Source: Gelatoporia subvermispora B (Eukaryota > Basidiomycota > Agaricomycetes > Polyporales > Gelatoporiaceae). From it: a DNA stretch of 64,000 bases. The position numbers and the translations under genes were made by a program. Every line of letters begins with the position of its first letter. Position 1 is the first letter of the stretch. Under the pieces are notes generated by a model that made no database searches, was not told the DNA's origin, and worked only from the letters and a program-made list of their open reading frames with translations. Of this stretch, positions 48,519-59,135 are shown piece by piece. The stretch spans positions 229,500-293,499 of the forward strand of contig KB445806.1 of the NCBI GenBank assembly GCA_000320605.2, written 5' to 3'.

Positions 48519-50644
48519 ATGGCGAGCACCTCGCACTCGGAGGAGCCGTCGCTGCTCGACAAGATCGATGAGATGGTGCCCGCACCGTTCGCCCAGTTCG
48601 ACGCCTTCCCCAAGCTGCCTACCACCTACAAGGCGCGTTCCGAGTCCCGCGGTTTCCTCACCCTCTTTGTGGCGTTTGCGGCCTTTTTACTGGTGTTGAA
48701 TGATCTTGGAGAGTACATCTGGGGATGGCCGGTGTACGACTTTACGGTCGACTCGGATCCGTCCAGTGACCTGAAGATCAACGTGGACATGATGGTGAAT
48801 ATGCCGTGCGCATGTAAGTACACTGCATTCATCGCCCTTCTACTCCGTTGCGGCTCTACCGCAACTCCCGGGCCCTGCGTCATTATCGTCATGTCAATGA
48901 TGCGCCCATATATATGTGACGGTAGTTGGAGACGAGGGATGCATCGGACGTCAGTATATCATGAAGTCAGACGAGACAGATGTCTGTTGGACAAATTACC
49001 GGGCTCTTTCTCCCTTATTACCCACAAGCTCTGCTCACTCGGACGACGGGGGCGCAGGAGTTGTGGCAGTTGAACGCGCTATGCTGTCTGAAGTCTCCTA
49101 TAGCAGCATGGACTAATGTGACCTCAGATCTCAGTGTCGATTTGAGAGACGCCATGGGAGACCGCCTGTACCTCAGCAATGCCTTCCGCCGGGACGGGAC
49201 CAAATTCGACATTGGACAAGCGACTACTCTTCAAGAGCACGCCGCCGCACTCTCCGCGCGCCAGGTTATCGCACAGTCTCGCAAGTCGCGAGGATTCTTC
49301 TCTAATCTCTTCCGAAGAACCAACGGCGGATACAAGGCTACGTACAATCATCAGCCTGATGGGAGTGCATGCAGAGTGTTTGGTAGTATCACTGCAAAGA
49401 AAGTAACAGGTGAGTTGCTATGGCTGTTCTTAGTGGCCTGGAGTTCTAATCTTTTGTAGCGAACCTGCATATCACGACCCTGGGCCACGGATATGCAACT
49501 CATTCCCATGTGGACCATAGCAGTATGTCCATGTATCACAGTCCAGCCTATGAACCGCCTGTGAACTTCCCGTTTCATTTACAGAGATGAACCTGTCTCA
49601 CGTCATTACCGAGTTTTCGTTCGGACCGCACTTCCCTGACATTACACAACCTCTCGACAACTCGTTTGAGGTCGCACACGATCGTAGGTCTCTTGGTATT
49701 TGGAGGCATTGCTGAGCACTAAGCGATCCCGGCAGCATTTGTTGCATATCAGTATTTCCTGCATGTTGTACCGACAACATACATTGCACCACGGTCATCA
49801 CCATTGCACACGCACCAATACAGCGTGACCCACTACACGCGCATCCTCGACCCCTCTCACCACCGGCACACCCCGGGAATCTTCTTCAAGTTCGACCTTG
49901 ACCCACTCGCAATTAAGATTGAGCAGCGCACAACATCTCTCGTGCAACTTGCAATCAGGTCAGTCTCTTTGACGCATGCGCTTACCCTGACTCACTATAG
50001 CGGATCCACGCAGATGCGTCGGTGTCATCGGAGGCGTCTTTGTATGTATGGGCTATGCAGTCAAGATCACGACGCACGCCGTGGATGCCGTCACGGGTGC
50101 GGACAAGACGCAGGGCATCGTCGCCGCGGAGGCATCGGGCATCGGCGGTATCCGCAAGCGGTGGGGCAGCTCCGACCTGCGCCTGCGCCCCGGCTCCGCG
50201 AAGGTCGTTCGCCAGGGCTCCGGATGGGCCGTCGAAGGTGGCAGCCCGTACAGCAGCTACGCGGGCACGCCCGTCGCCGCTGGGTTTAGCCCCACGTACG
50301 GCGTAAATGGCGCTCCGAGCCCTGCGGGCGTGCCACCGCCCGTGCGCCAGTCGAGCTATGGACTCGGACTGGGATCGCCCCATGTTGCGACGACACCAGG
50401 TGTCTCGCCTGGCTTGTCTCCTGCGGCGGGCCCGGAGGGCGCGTTCCCCACTGCTGCGACCGCGGGCTCGCCGTACGGAACCAGTCCTGCGGCGACGCCC
50501 GGGACCGGGGTCTACTCACACTTCCCGCCAACGCCGAATCCTACCAATGGGAATGGCTTGCCGAGATCACCCGTGCCAGGTACGAGTGGATTTACACGAA
50601 AGTCGAGCAATGGAGATGCGAGCGGGAGGGTGAAGGATGACTGA
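48519..50644 (+). CDS. ERV41: COPII vesicle protein ERV41 (ERGIC2 family)
   Basis: ER-Golgi cargo receptor subunit; in yeast Erv41 works with Erv46 to retrieve ER-resident proteins. Exons 48519-48813, 49128-49409, 49460-49522, 49585-49683, 49736-49958 and 50014-50644 give 530 aa. The N-terminal ERGIC domain reads LDKIDEMVPAPFAQFDAFPK, followed by a membrane segment (GFLTLFVAFAAFLLVLNDLG). The lumenal domain includes YLSVDLRDAMGDRLYLSNAF, CRVFGSITAKKVTANLHITT, LSHVITEFSFGPHFPDITQP, and YQYFLHVVPTTYI. The second membrane segment is CVGVIGGVFVCMGYAVK. Then comes an unusually long, disordered Gly/Pro/Ser-rich tail of about 170 residues with many GxSP and ATPG units, longer than in yeast. The first intron is 314 nt, five times the local norm. 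Confidence 0.9.
48814..49127 (+). other. Long first intron of ERV41 (314 nt)
   Basis: Bounded by GTAAGT and a CCTCAG acceptor; joining the flanks restores MPCAYLSVDLRD, the conserved text. Other introns in this gene are 50-62 nt. I looked for a nested snoRNA and saw CTGA near the 3' end but no good C box (only TCAATGATGC near 48895), so nothing firm. Confidence 0.5.
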
Positions 50645-50987
50645 GCGTTGTCCGAGGGTTCTGCCAGTTGGATCTGGCGAGCATGTGAACAATACCAGTG
50701 GATACAGATGTATTGTTGGGGTTTCGAGTAATTCATTGCAGTAACTATCATCTGACCATGTCTGCTATGGATCTTAGTGGGCCCTTATGGTTCCATGCCC
50801 TCGGGACCTGAGATGAGAGCTCCAGTCCTTGACTCTTGAGTCTTTCGCAATTGCGTGCATGACTTGCACGTGACCGCGACAATTGCGTGTCGCGCGAAGG
50901 CAGACGCGATCTCAGGTCCCTAGTACGTCGGTACCCAGTTATTTCTTCGACCACCTTGCCCACGACAGCTGCATTCCAATTCCTATA
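50645..50987. other. Intergenic between ERV41 and HUS1
   Basis: 343 bp holding the ERV41 3' end and HUS1 promoter. A partial inverted repeat involving GCAATTGCGTG... near 50847-50892 (CGCAATTGCG and ACAATTGCG) is weak. Nothing else seen. Confidence 0.35.
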
Positions 50988-52213
50988 ATGCGTTTCCGGG
51001 CAAACGTTACGGACGTGGGCCTGTTCTACAGTATGCAGTGACCGTTGTTTATATCGTACAAAGCTTTGAAAGTACTTGTCCGACCAGGGATCGTGCAGAC
51101 GATCGAGAAGATGCACAAACGCATGACGATCAGGTTCACACAGACAGCCCTTCACATCATCTGCAACAGTCCTGCTAGCGAAGGTGGAGTCCAGGTGTGG
51201 TCGTGCGTTCACCAGCCTTTCCCGAGACAACCTCGCTGTGACTCCGCGTGTGAAGGCAGATTGAAGTACCTGTGCTGTTCACGGACTACCGCATACAATC
51301 GAATGCGGACAACGAGATTACGCTGAATGTGCAGTCAGATCTCCTTGCTGCTGCGTTGCGTTCTGCTGCGTCGCCTGGGACGCAGAATACTTCGTATACC
51401 ATGGACGCAACCATTGTCATGAAGTGCGTGTCCATTTTGCTATTTGCTTGTCAACAAGTGCCTGATGTGTTACAACCAGACTCGCGAAGAAGGGCGATGG
51501 TCCCGTTATGAGCTTTGAGATCACCGGCGTCAGCCGTTTGAACAAAGAGATGCGTGTCTCGCACGACGTGCGGATCGAGGTCGTACGCGCACACGATGTG
51601 CGCAAGCTCGCTGCCCCTCTTTGTCCTAATCCAGAGGTGAGTGCAACCTTGACATTTGATGTATGCCTTGCTTATGCAGGCCCCAGGTGAACATCATTCT
51701 CCCTCCCTTAGCAAAGCTCCGCACTGTGGTCGAGCGGATACGCCCCTTGTCTGGAGACGTGATAGCGTTGTATGCGAATAGGAGCGGTCAACTGAAGGTT
51801 TCCGGGCGCACGGACAGTGCGCGGGTAGACGTTGCATGGTCCGGCTTGTCGAATCCGGCTATGGGTATGTCTGCTTTTGACGAAACGAGGTGCTTTTTGA
51901 CTTCAACAACGATTCACTAGAGCAAGGTGCGAGCAGTCAGGGCGACGAGCCGGTCGATTCAACAAGAATGCACGGTGTGCTGGTCTCCCTTCGGAGTCTA
52001 TCCAAGTTTCTGGGGAGCCATGTGGTCTCAGCAACAACAATCGCCAGTATGTCCTACCGTCTCCTTATGTGAGTCCCTTCTCCTGAAACTTGACCCACCC
52101 CAGGTGTATGTCAAAATCACTGCCTCATCCTATACGTCTACCTCGGAGGCGGAGGCGAAGGTGGTGGTGTCATCACCTTCTACATACCTGCGATATTCGA
52201 TGACCCTATTTGA
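50988..52213 (+). CDS. HUS1: Checkpoint clamp protein HUS1
   Basis: Subunit of the Rad9-Hus1-Rad1 (9-1-1) DNA damage clamp, a PCNA-like ring loaded at damaged DNA. Seven exons (50988-51030, 51088-51206, 51260-51423, 51480-51636, 51687-51864, 51927-52046, 52104-52213) give 296 aa, normal for the family. Signature stretches are MRFRANVTDVGLFYRIVQTI, KMHKRMTIRFTQTALHIICN, PVLFTDYRIQSNADNEITLN, VNIILPPLAKLRTVVERIRP, and GVLVSLRSLSKFLGSHVVSA. The end reads CQNHCLILYVYLGGGGEGGG followed by VITFYIPAIFDDPI, the family's hallmark C-terminus. The last exon is open in all three frames for much of its length, but only this frame is HUS1. The acceptor of exon 6 (GCAAG) is weak. Confidence 0.88.
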
Positions 52214-53322
52214 ACGGCACCTGGAAGATTCAGCTTTCACGATTGGAGCCTCATCAACCTGAGCTGCTAGCCCAGACATGGGCTCCGAATGACACACCTT
52301 CCGATACAAGATCTTTCGGTGCACATCAAGGCGAGGAAGTCCCTCAAATTACGAACGAACTGTAGTGATGATGAAGGGGGAGGGGGGGGGGGGTGGCGCG
52401 CGGAGACGTCGCCCTCGATCGACCATGCACTATATCGGGGCAATATGGCAACGGTCTATCGTATGATCACCGGCAATTCACACCACGTCACCCATACCCG
52501 TCATCCTGCTGAGCATACGATACCCCATGCATTCCTGTGTATGATATTCCGTGCGTGGCACATTGACTAATCGATCTGCAGTCACATAACGAAATGGCGA
52601 ACCACGAGCAGAAATAATTGCGACCCCTGTAGCCAATATAGCGGGGCCTAGAAGACAGATGATTAAGACCTACCATGACTTACGTGTGCTTGGGAAACAC
52701 AATATCTCAATGACCAGTCATCTTGAGCCACCGCAACTGCTCGTGATCATTGAGAACCCAGCCTCTGGGTTGAGACAAACTCTCAAGTTGTCAACTCGGA
52801 GGTGAGGACTCCTCTCCTCCTCCAAATCATTGACACAGAGCTCGCCGCGACTGCCACGTCTATTTTCATTGACGTGCCCAGGGCGTATCATGGTGTTTTA
52901 ATCAGGATATCGGGATAAACATTGCGTTCTCGAACTTGCGTCGCCGATATCAACTCACATACGAATACGTAGCAGAAAGGCCCACGGTAACCCACGCTAA
53001 GATCCGAGATCTCACTCGAAGACCTTCAGTTGCCTGATATGGAATACGGCCTGCCTATTGCGGATGCAACCGGCCAAGGTTTAGCCGATCACACGGCGTC
53101 CGAATATTGGTGAGCCTCAGGGCAAATTGCTTTCCGCCGTTACTTATACTCTGCCGATGTCCGTATCTCCTCCCTCCACCCGTCATCTTCTGCTGCTCTT
53201 GTCCTCGAGCTAGCACCCACCTCTTCCGGGCAGATCAAGAGGTCCTTTCTGCCGAAGTGACGACACCACCGCGCGAGATCTGCAAGACGAACGACTCGCA
53301 ACACTCGCCATTCACGACATTC
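52214..53322. other. Intergenic with a poly-G tract
   Basis: About 1.1 kb between HUS1 and the MFS gene. Apart from the G tract at 52376-52393 and pyrimidine-rich promoter sequence at 53140-53230, I see no feature. The plus-strand frame at 53107 runs in frame into the MFS start but has no domain before 53323. Confidence 0.4.
52376..52393 (+). repeat. Poly-G tract (G5-A-G12)
   Basis: Seventeen guanines interrupted by one adenine, in non-coding sequence 160 bp after HUS1. The length is uncertain in most sequencing methods. It could fold as a G-quadruplex or simply be a slippage-prone homopolymer. Confidence 0.7.
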
Positions 53323-55703
53323 ATGACAACATCATCACTATCACGAGCCACCTCTCCGTCTTTGCGCGGTTCAGTCACATCTATGGAGAACGAGAAAAGA
53401 CTTGAAACCCAACTCGTGTCAGCCTCACCGCTGAGCAAGTGGCAGCTCATCGGTCTCGTAGCCACATGTACCCTTTCCATGATCCTCAATGTGCGTTTTT
53501 GTGTTTTCTGAGCTGTATACCTCGTGTCTGATTGATATCTCGGCACATCTGATAAGATCTCAAATAGCACTGCAGTCGCGATCGCACTCCCAACGATTGG
53601 TAGAGACATCAACATTCCTGAATATAGATTGCAATGGGTTGTGTCTGCGTATTCCTTAAGTTCTGTGAGTTCATCTTCTTTGCTATTCGCTGAGGTATAT
53701 TCGCTGAGTTTGGGACGTCCCAGGGTTGCTTGTTCCTATTCTTCGGTCGCATAGCCGACCTCTACGGCCGGAAGCTCTGTTTCAATCTCGGCATCGTATT
53801 TATGGCTATATTTGCTCTTGGATGTGGTTTCGCGCAAAGTGAGTCTTTTAATCTATCGCTTGACATCCACTGTCAGACTTCAGCCATGTGGCTGTGCCGC
53901 TTTGATTCTCGCACCATAACCTACGCACCCCCGGACAGCTGCTGACCCACAGCTTCCCCGTAGATGAGATAACGATCGACATCCTTCGAGGATTACAGGG
54001 GATTGGCGGAGCCGCTTGCATTCCTGCTGCTGTAAGCCACGCTTTCTCACCGGACGTAATGCATTCTGACCCCTATTTACAGATAGGTATTCTTGCCCAC
54101 GCCTTCCCCCCATCGAGAGCACGATCCGTTGCGTTTGCCACATTTGGCGCAGGTGCACCAGTGGGAGGGGCCATCGGCTCCCTCATTGGCGGTGTATTGA
54201 CACAGCTGACAAAGTGCGTGCACACACTCATGTCTGCGTAGTCCAATCATTGATAGATCTTCCCGTCTTCCCTTCCGTAGACCGACCTGGCGCTCGACGT
54301 TCTTCTTTACAGCAGGGATAGGTGGCCTGTGCTTGATCGGCTCTTTTTTCACTATTCCAGCAGACCAGCGCTCGCAGGAAACTGATAGGTGCGTTCTCGG
54401 TGAAGTCTTGGAGACGTACGACTGAGCTCGACATGCAGGCGTGTGGACTGGCTGGGAGCCTTCCTCGTGACCGCTGCACTCACGCTGATCATCTTCGCGC
54501 TGAGTGATGGCACGATCGCGCCGAAGGGCTGGCGCACACCATGTAGGTCTCCCTGCTTCCAATCCTCGGACCGAACTGACGCAGGCGTATTTCCCCACAG
54601 ACATTATTGCACTGCTAATTGTCGGCGTCGTGCTGCTGGGGCTGTACGTCGCGTGGCAGTACTACCTCGAGCGCGTGCAGGACAGCGGACGCAGCGACAT
54701 GTCGCGCTGGACGCCGCCGCCGCTCATGCGCATCACGATTTGGGGCCGCGATCACGGCCGCCTCGCGGTCATGCTGTGCATCGCGTTCCTCGAATGGAGT
54801 AGCTTCCTGAGTTGGCAGTTCTGGGCACAGGTCGGTCCTCTCCACATCCGTCCTGGTAGGCTGTGTGCTGACCGTAGCTGTGACTGTCGACAGTTGTATT
54901 ATCAGAATTACATCGGCTATAGCCCAGTCCTTACCATGGTGCGGTTCATCCCGATGTTCATCACGGGCGTGCTCTGCAACGTCATCGTCGCGCTCGTGGT
55001 CGGGCGCATCCCGGGCGTGATCCTCATCGGTGTGCTCCTTCCTCCGCTCGTTCTTGCGGCACTAAGTTTGCTGACGCGCCCCACGCACAGCTTCCGGCAC
55101 CGCGCTCACCTCCGTCGCTAGCGTGCTGTTTGCAAACATCGTCCCGTCGGCACCGTACTGGGCCTTCGGCTTCCCTGCAGCGATTGTCTCCGTGTTTGGC
55201 GCAGACTTTGTCTTCTCCTCCGGCACGCTCTTCGTTGCCAAGGTCTGTCTCCCGCACGAGCAGTCCGTCGGCGGCGCGCTCTTCCAGACCGTCACACAAG
55301 TGCGCCCCCCTCTTTGCTCCCTGGCTACCTTGACGCTCACCCGTTCTTGCAGCTCGGCACGTCCTTCGGGCTCGCGATCAGCACGATCGTGTACGATTCA
55401 TCACTCGCCAAGGCGTCGCTGGCGCGCGGCATCGTCGTGAACATCGACGGGACGAACGCGCCGCAGCCCGCGCAGCTCGTCGCGTACAAGGACGCGATGT
55501 GGACCGGCTTCGCGTTCGGCATCGCCGGGTCGCTCCTCGCCGCCGTCTTCCTCCGCAACATCGGCATCATCGGGCACAAGAAGCAGGCGGCGCCGCAAGA
55601 CGCGGACAGCGCGAGCGAGGCCACCGCGGCGGGGCCGGCGGCGGCGGACCCGGAATCGGAGGCGCGTGGAGAGAAGCGGGAGCAGCACGAGCCGGCGCCG
55701 TGA
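53323..55703 (+). CDS. MFS drug:H+ antiporter-type transporter
   Basis: Major facilitator with many short introns, probably a plasma membrane proton-coupled exporter of the 14-helix DHA2 type. The start MTTSSLSRATSPSLRGS leads into a first helix SKWQLIGLVATCTLSMILN. Then come STAVAIALPTIGRDINIPEY and RLQWVVSAYSLSSGCLFLFF. The cytosolic signature is GRIADLYGRKLCFNLG, a good match to the family A motif. Next are RGLQGIGGAACIPAAIGILA and GAGAPVGGAIGSLIGGVLTQ, the motif C region of antiporters. Later helices include LGAFLVTAALTLIIFALSDG, LLIVGVVLLGLYVAWQYYLE and FGADFVFSSGTLFVAKV. The last helix is GFAFGIAGSLLAAVFLRNIG, followed by an Ala/Glu-rich cytosolic tail. Substrate unknown. Codon use is more GC-rich toward the 3' end. 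Exon edges are approximate. Confidence 0.85.
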
Positions 55704-57344
55704 GCACTGCGTTGGGGTGCTTTTGCGACCGCGCGCGGGCGCGAGGATGCGCATGGGACATTGCCTATGACATAGAGAAGTATACGCATTTAATGTGCTC
55801 GCGCACGCTTTGAACGTCTGGATCTAGCTATGCACCGTTGCACGTATCTATCACACATCTCTAGTATTTTCATGTTTATCCAGCAGAAGTGTCACAAATA
55901 GAGCAATAGATTCACGACAAGTTAATGATAAATTCATAATCATGGAGACGAACAATCTCAAATATTTCCTGTCAGGGTCGACCATCTGTAATACAGACTC
56001 GGAGCTCAGAGCTGTCGAACACAGGCCGTACGTATACACCACCAATAGAGGGCTCCTGTGTCATTTGATGATACTGATTGTCAATTCTCCAGACAATGTT
56101 CCTCTCTACCTTGTCGCCGCATCTCCTGATGGAGTCTGTCAAAGTTCGAGGGCCCCGGCACAGATACCAGGCACAGCTCGTCGGACGTAAATATTTGTTC
56201 GCAGTGGCTCACTAACTCTGACGTCATATTGAGCACAAGGGCAGACAAGACAACTTGAGGCTCTGAGGACGTCGCGTCATCAGATCGATCGTCACGCGCG
56301 CGCGTTGGTATAGATTCCAGGTCCGAAACGTCGATAATCCCCGCTGCGAGTGCTCGCGCATCGCCACATCCGCATACCCGGCACCAGTAACGAAACCAAT
56401 GCACGCAGAGAACGACATTCGGAAGCAACCCCACAAGGAGCTCAAGCACTTGCATACTCGGGGCATTCTGGGTTGAGCGCTGGACGTTCATTCTGTTTCC
56501 ACGCCGCTGAAAGCACACGCCCCCTTGGGCCTTGGTCAATACCATAGCCCTTCCATTCTCTCCATTCTAACACCAGCGTCCTTTAAGCTGCCCGGGCGGG
56601 ACATCCGGGACATCGTTGGTAAGACAGCGCCCTCAGGCGCGAGCCGACGTCCAGGAACACGGCAAAATCTTCCATTTGTCCATTGGTTCACCCCTGTATG
56701 AACAGACCAGGCAGACTATTTCCCCTCCCGCTCCGGAGTCCGCACCGCGTCAAGCCCCTGCGGCCCTGTCTCCAGGTTGCGCCGCACCCCTAAAACGTTG
56801 GTTGTCAAATCGAGCCCTGGACCGTGTCCTTCTCTACGCCTGCCGGACCCGAGGAAGGAGATGGAAATCGAAGCCGATAGCAAGCATGATGATGCTGAGC
56901 ACGAGTGATGAGTAAGGAGAGAGGGGCGGCGCTGCCCCTCGAGCGCGAACGGTGTCTTGTATGTGAGTGTGGTCGGAACGGTGCATAAAATACAGATGCG
57001 GATGATGAGTGGTGGTTGAGTACAGCGTGGAGGCCGGTTGAGCTTGTAAGTGTCGAGGGTAAAGTGGGAGTGTGCGAGGTGCCGTCTCCAGTCCCGGTGC
57101 GGTCCTGGCGAGCCGTCGGGCTCTACAAAGTAAAGGACCACGTACAGCGCATGGAAGATCGTTCACGGGACGAGGCGAGCACCGGAGTTGTGCGTGAACT
57201 TTGCTGACCGACGCGGTGCACATGCTACAATGACGACTGACGTCGGATCAGGGGCAAGCGGAGGGCACGATGGCGAAGCGGGCTCACCATGTGCGGCGTG
57301 CGTTCCCTGCACCCGTCCCCGCGGTGCGGGCCGGCGCGCGCGCC
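55704..57344. other. Intergenic between MFS and isochorismatase genes
   Basis: About 1.6 kb. One minus-strand frame at 56081-56545 is listed separately as doubtful. The frames at 56716-57223 are antisense shadows without domains. Confidence 0.35.
56081..56545 (-). CDS. Doubtful small ORF, 154 aa
   Basis: A single-exon frame starting MVLTKAQGGVCFQRRG with a possible alternative start MNVQRSTQN. It has a moderately hydrophobic stretch (LELLVGLLPNVVLCVHWFRY), then an acidic part (DVSDLESIPTRARDD) and a C-terminal LHQEMRRQGREEHCLEN. No family, no splice sites and no promoter signal were recognised. The amino-acid make-up is plausible for a protein, so it is listed, but it may be chance. Confidence 0.22.
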   Translation of the reverse strand: MVLTKAQGGVCFQRRGNRMNVQRSTQNAPSMQVLELLVGLLPNVVLCVHWFRYWCRVCGCGDARALAAGIIDVSDLESIPTRARDDRSDDATSSEPQVVLSALVLNMTSELVSHCEQIFTSDELCLVSVPGPSNFDRLHQEMRRQGREEHCLEN

Positions 57345-57929
57345 CTACCGGTCCGCGAAGAGCTTCGGGAGCTCGTGCATCTCGACGAGGACGACGCCGG
57401 CCTCCTCGAGCTCGGCCTCGATCTCGCGCTCGACGTCGCGCGCGGTGGTGACGGTCCCGCCCGCCCACGTCTCGTTGCGGTCGTACGTCCCGTGCGCGCC
57501 GCGCACGAGGACGACGCTGTTCCCGCGCGCGAGCGCGGCGCTGCACGTCGCGCGCACGCAGAAGTCGCTCTGGATGCCGATGACGACGAGCTCGGCGGCG
57601 GGCGGGACGAGCGCGCCGAGGCGCGTGCCGGCGAACGCGTTGTTCTTCGTCTTGTCGAGGACCGGCTCGCCCGCGCGTGGCGGGAAGACGAGCTCCCAGC
57701 CGGGCGCGCCGGGCTCGTCCGGCTCGCCCGCGTCGCCGGCGTTGCGGACGTGCACGATGCGCGGGGGAGGCGCGCGCGCACGGGCGTGCTCGAGGACGGC
57801 GCGGATGTTCGCGGCGAGGGTGCGCGCGGAGGGGACGCCGAGGGGTGGGTCGGCGAGGTAGGCGTGCTGGGCGTCGAGGACGAGGAGGACGTGCGCGGGC
57901 TCGTCGTCGGGGGGCGGCGGGGCGGCCAT
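57345..57929 (-). CDS. Isochorismatase-like cysteine hydrolase
   Basis: Intronless, 194 aa, of the isochorismatase/nicotinamidase fold. The three expected catalytic residues are visible: Asp in LLVLDAQHAYL (about residue 19), Lys in VLDKTKNNAFAGT (about residue 93), and Cys in IGIQSDFCVRATCSAALARG (about residue 127), with the family's cis-peptide region just before it. The end VEMHELPKLFADR is usual for stand-alone fungal members. Substrate unknown; members hydrolyse isochorismate or various amides. The gene is very GC-rich (third positions nearly all G or C), which produces long open frames on the opposite strand. The lack of introns is unusual beside its neighbours and could suggest retroposition or transfer, but single-exon members are also common in fungi. 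Confidence 0.87.
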   Translation of the reverse strand: MAAPPPPDDEPAHVLLVLDAQHAYLADPPLGVPSARTLAANIRAVLEHARARAPPPRIVHVRNAGDAGEPDEPGAPGWELVFPPRAGEPVLDKTKNNAFAGTRLGALVPPAAELVVIGIQSDFCVRATCSAALARGNSVVLVRGAHGTYDRNETWAGGTVTTARDVEREIEAELEEAGVVLVEMHELPKLFADR

Positions 57930-59135
57930 GGTGTGTGCCGCTGGGTCGTCGGCGGGTCGGTGCTGGTGGTGTGGGCGGGAAGGAGCTCACTGAGCGGGGA
58001 GAGCGGGCCTTTTAGGGAGCAGCATGTCCGCTCTGGGCGCGTGGGAGCCCGCAGGCGCACGGATCGATCGAGGCCGTTGCCTCTTTTTGGCGAATGGCCG
58101 AGACCTGTTCCGATCGCGACGACGTCATCTCCGAGGTATTGCGCGCGACGCTGCGGCCAACCTCCCGTGCAAGATGCAAGCCAGTAGCTGTCTGTCTCCA
58201 GGGCAGACGGTCTCTGTATGTCTATCTCCAGGGGCAGACGGTTGTATGTCTGTCCTGTGGTGGAGATGGCAGCACGCGCGGCGAAAGACCGAAGCTGGCC
58301 CGCGAAGAAGCCCTGGGGAGGACTCATCCTGTGCGCCCGCCGAAGATGCTGCGTCATCGTGCTTCTCTCTCGCACGCTTCCCCGCTCGACGCACACGTGC
58401 TCAGCTGGCGACCCGACATCTGCCCTCCCTCTGCGGTAGCGGATATCGCTGGAGTGCGCGGCGCCGGACGTAGTTGCTCTGCTGTTCCCGTCGGTGCCTG
58501 TACACCGACACCGCGCCACAACCACCCCCAGCGGCACCGAGCGCAGCCGCCATTCAAAGCCCGCTGCCGACATACTAGCTGCTTCCTTTCTCATCGGCCT
58601 TGCTCTATGCCACATACGGATCCTCGTGTTCTGCGCAAGCCGACATCGCCTGTGCAAAGTCGTGGTGCGCGGAGTTAGCCTGTCCATTACCCGCTCACGG
58701 GCGCAGGCATATCGCACCTTCTCCCGCTGCCAATAGATATGAGCTGCTCACTGCATCCACTTGTCATGCTGCGCTTTGGCCCCGAGGAACGGCTTCTAGC
58801 GCAAGACCTGCATCAGCACAAGACGCTGCGACAGTGCAGTTCTGGTGAACAATACCCACCTCGAAACGATACAAAGAACCCGCAGGTTGGCGAGCGCAAA
58901 CCACCTGCGAATCATACTCCATGTATGCGCTATATGTACACCGCTCGATTACTTCCCCACACTCTTGTAAGCACATCCGTCCGTATTCCGTCCGTATATC
59001 AGGCGCAAATACTATCTCCTATCGTATGATATTCTCTGTCTCGACTTCCATCAGCTGCACGCATCAGAACATCCGTGCAGGGCTTACCGTTGCCTCTAGC
59101 CGCATATCTCCCCGACATACGTACCCTCTCCTCGA
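57930..59135. other. Intergenic between isochorismatase and Maf genes
   Basis: About 1.2 kb of GC-rich sequence. The open frames here (for example 58024-58473 and 58094-58678 on plus, and a 477-aa minus frame from 58717) are shadows extending from the isochorismatase coding region. It contains a short tandem repeat at 58187-58254. Confidence 0.4.
58187..58254. repeat. Short tandem repeat, about 30-bp unit
   Basis: Two copies of a unit beginning TGTCTGTCTCCAGGGCAGAC (the second with TGTCTATCTCCAGGGGCAGA) and the start of a third. Small differences between copies show it is not recent. Non-coding. Confidence 0.5.

Noticed and set aside
57270..58187. 305-aa plus-strand frame
   Set aside because: It is antisense to the isochorismatase-like gene and arises from its extreme GC content. 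The opposite frame has all catalytic residues; this one has none of any family.
57284..58717. 477-aa minus-strand frame overlapping the hydrolase
   Set aside because: Arg/Ser/Pro/Thr-rich shadow in another frame of GC-rich sequence, with no domain.
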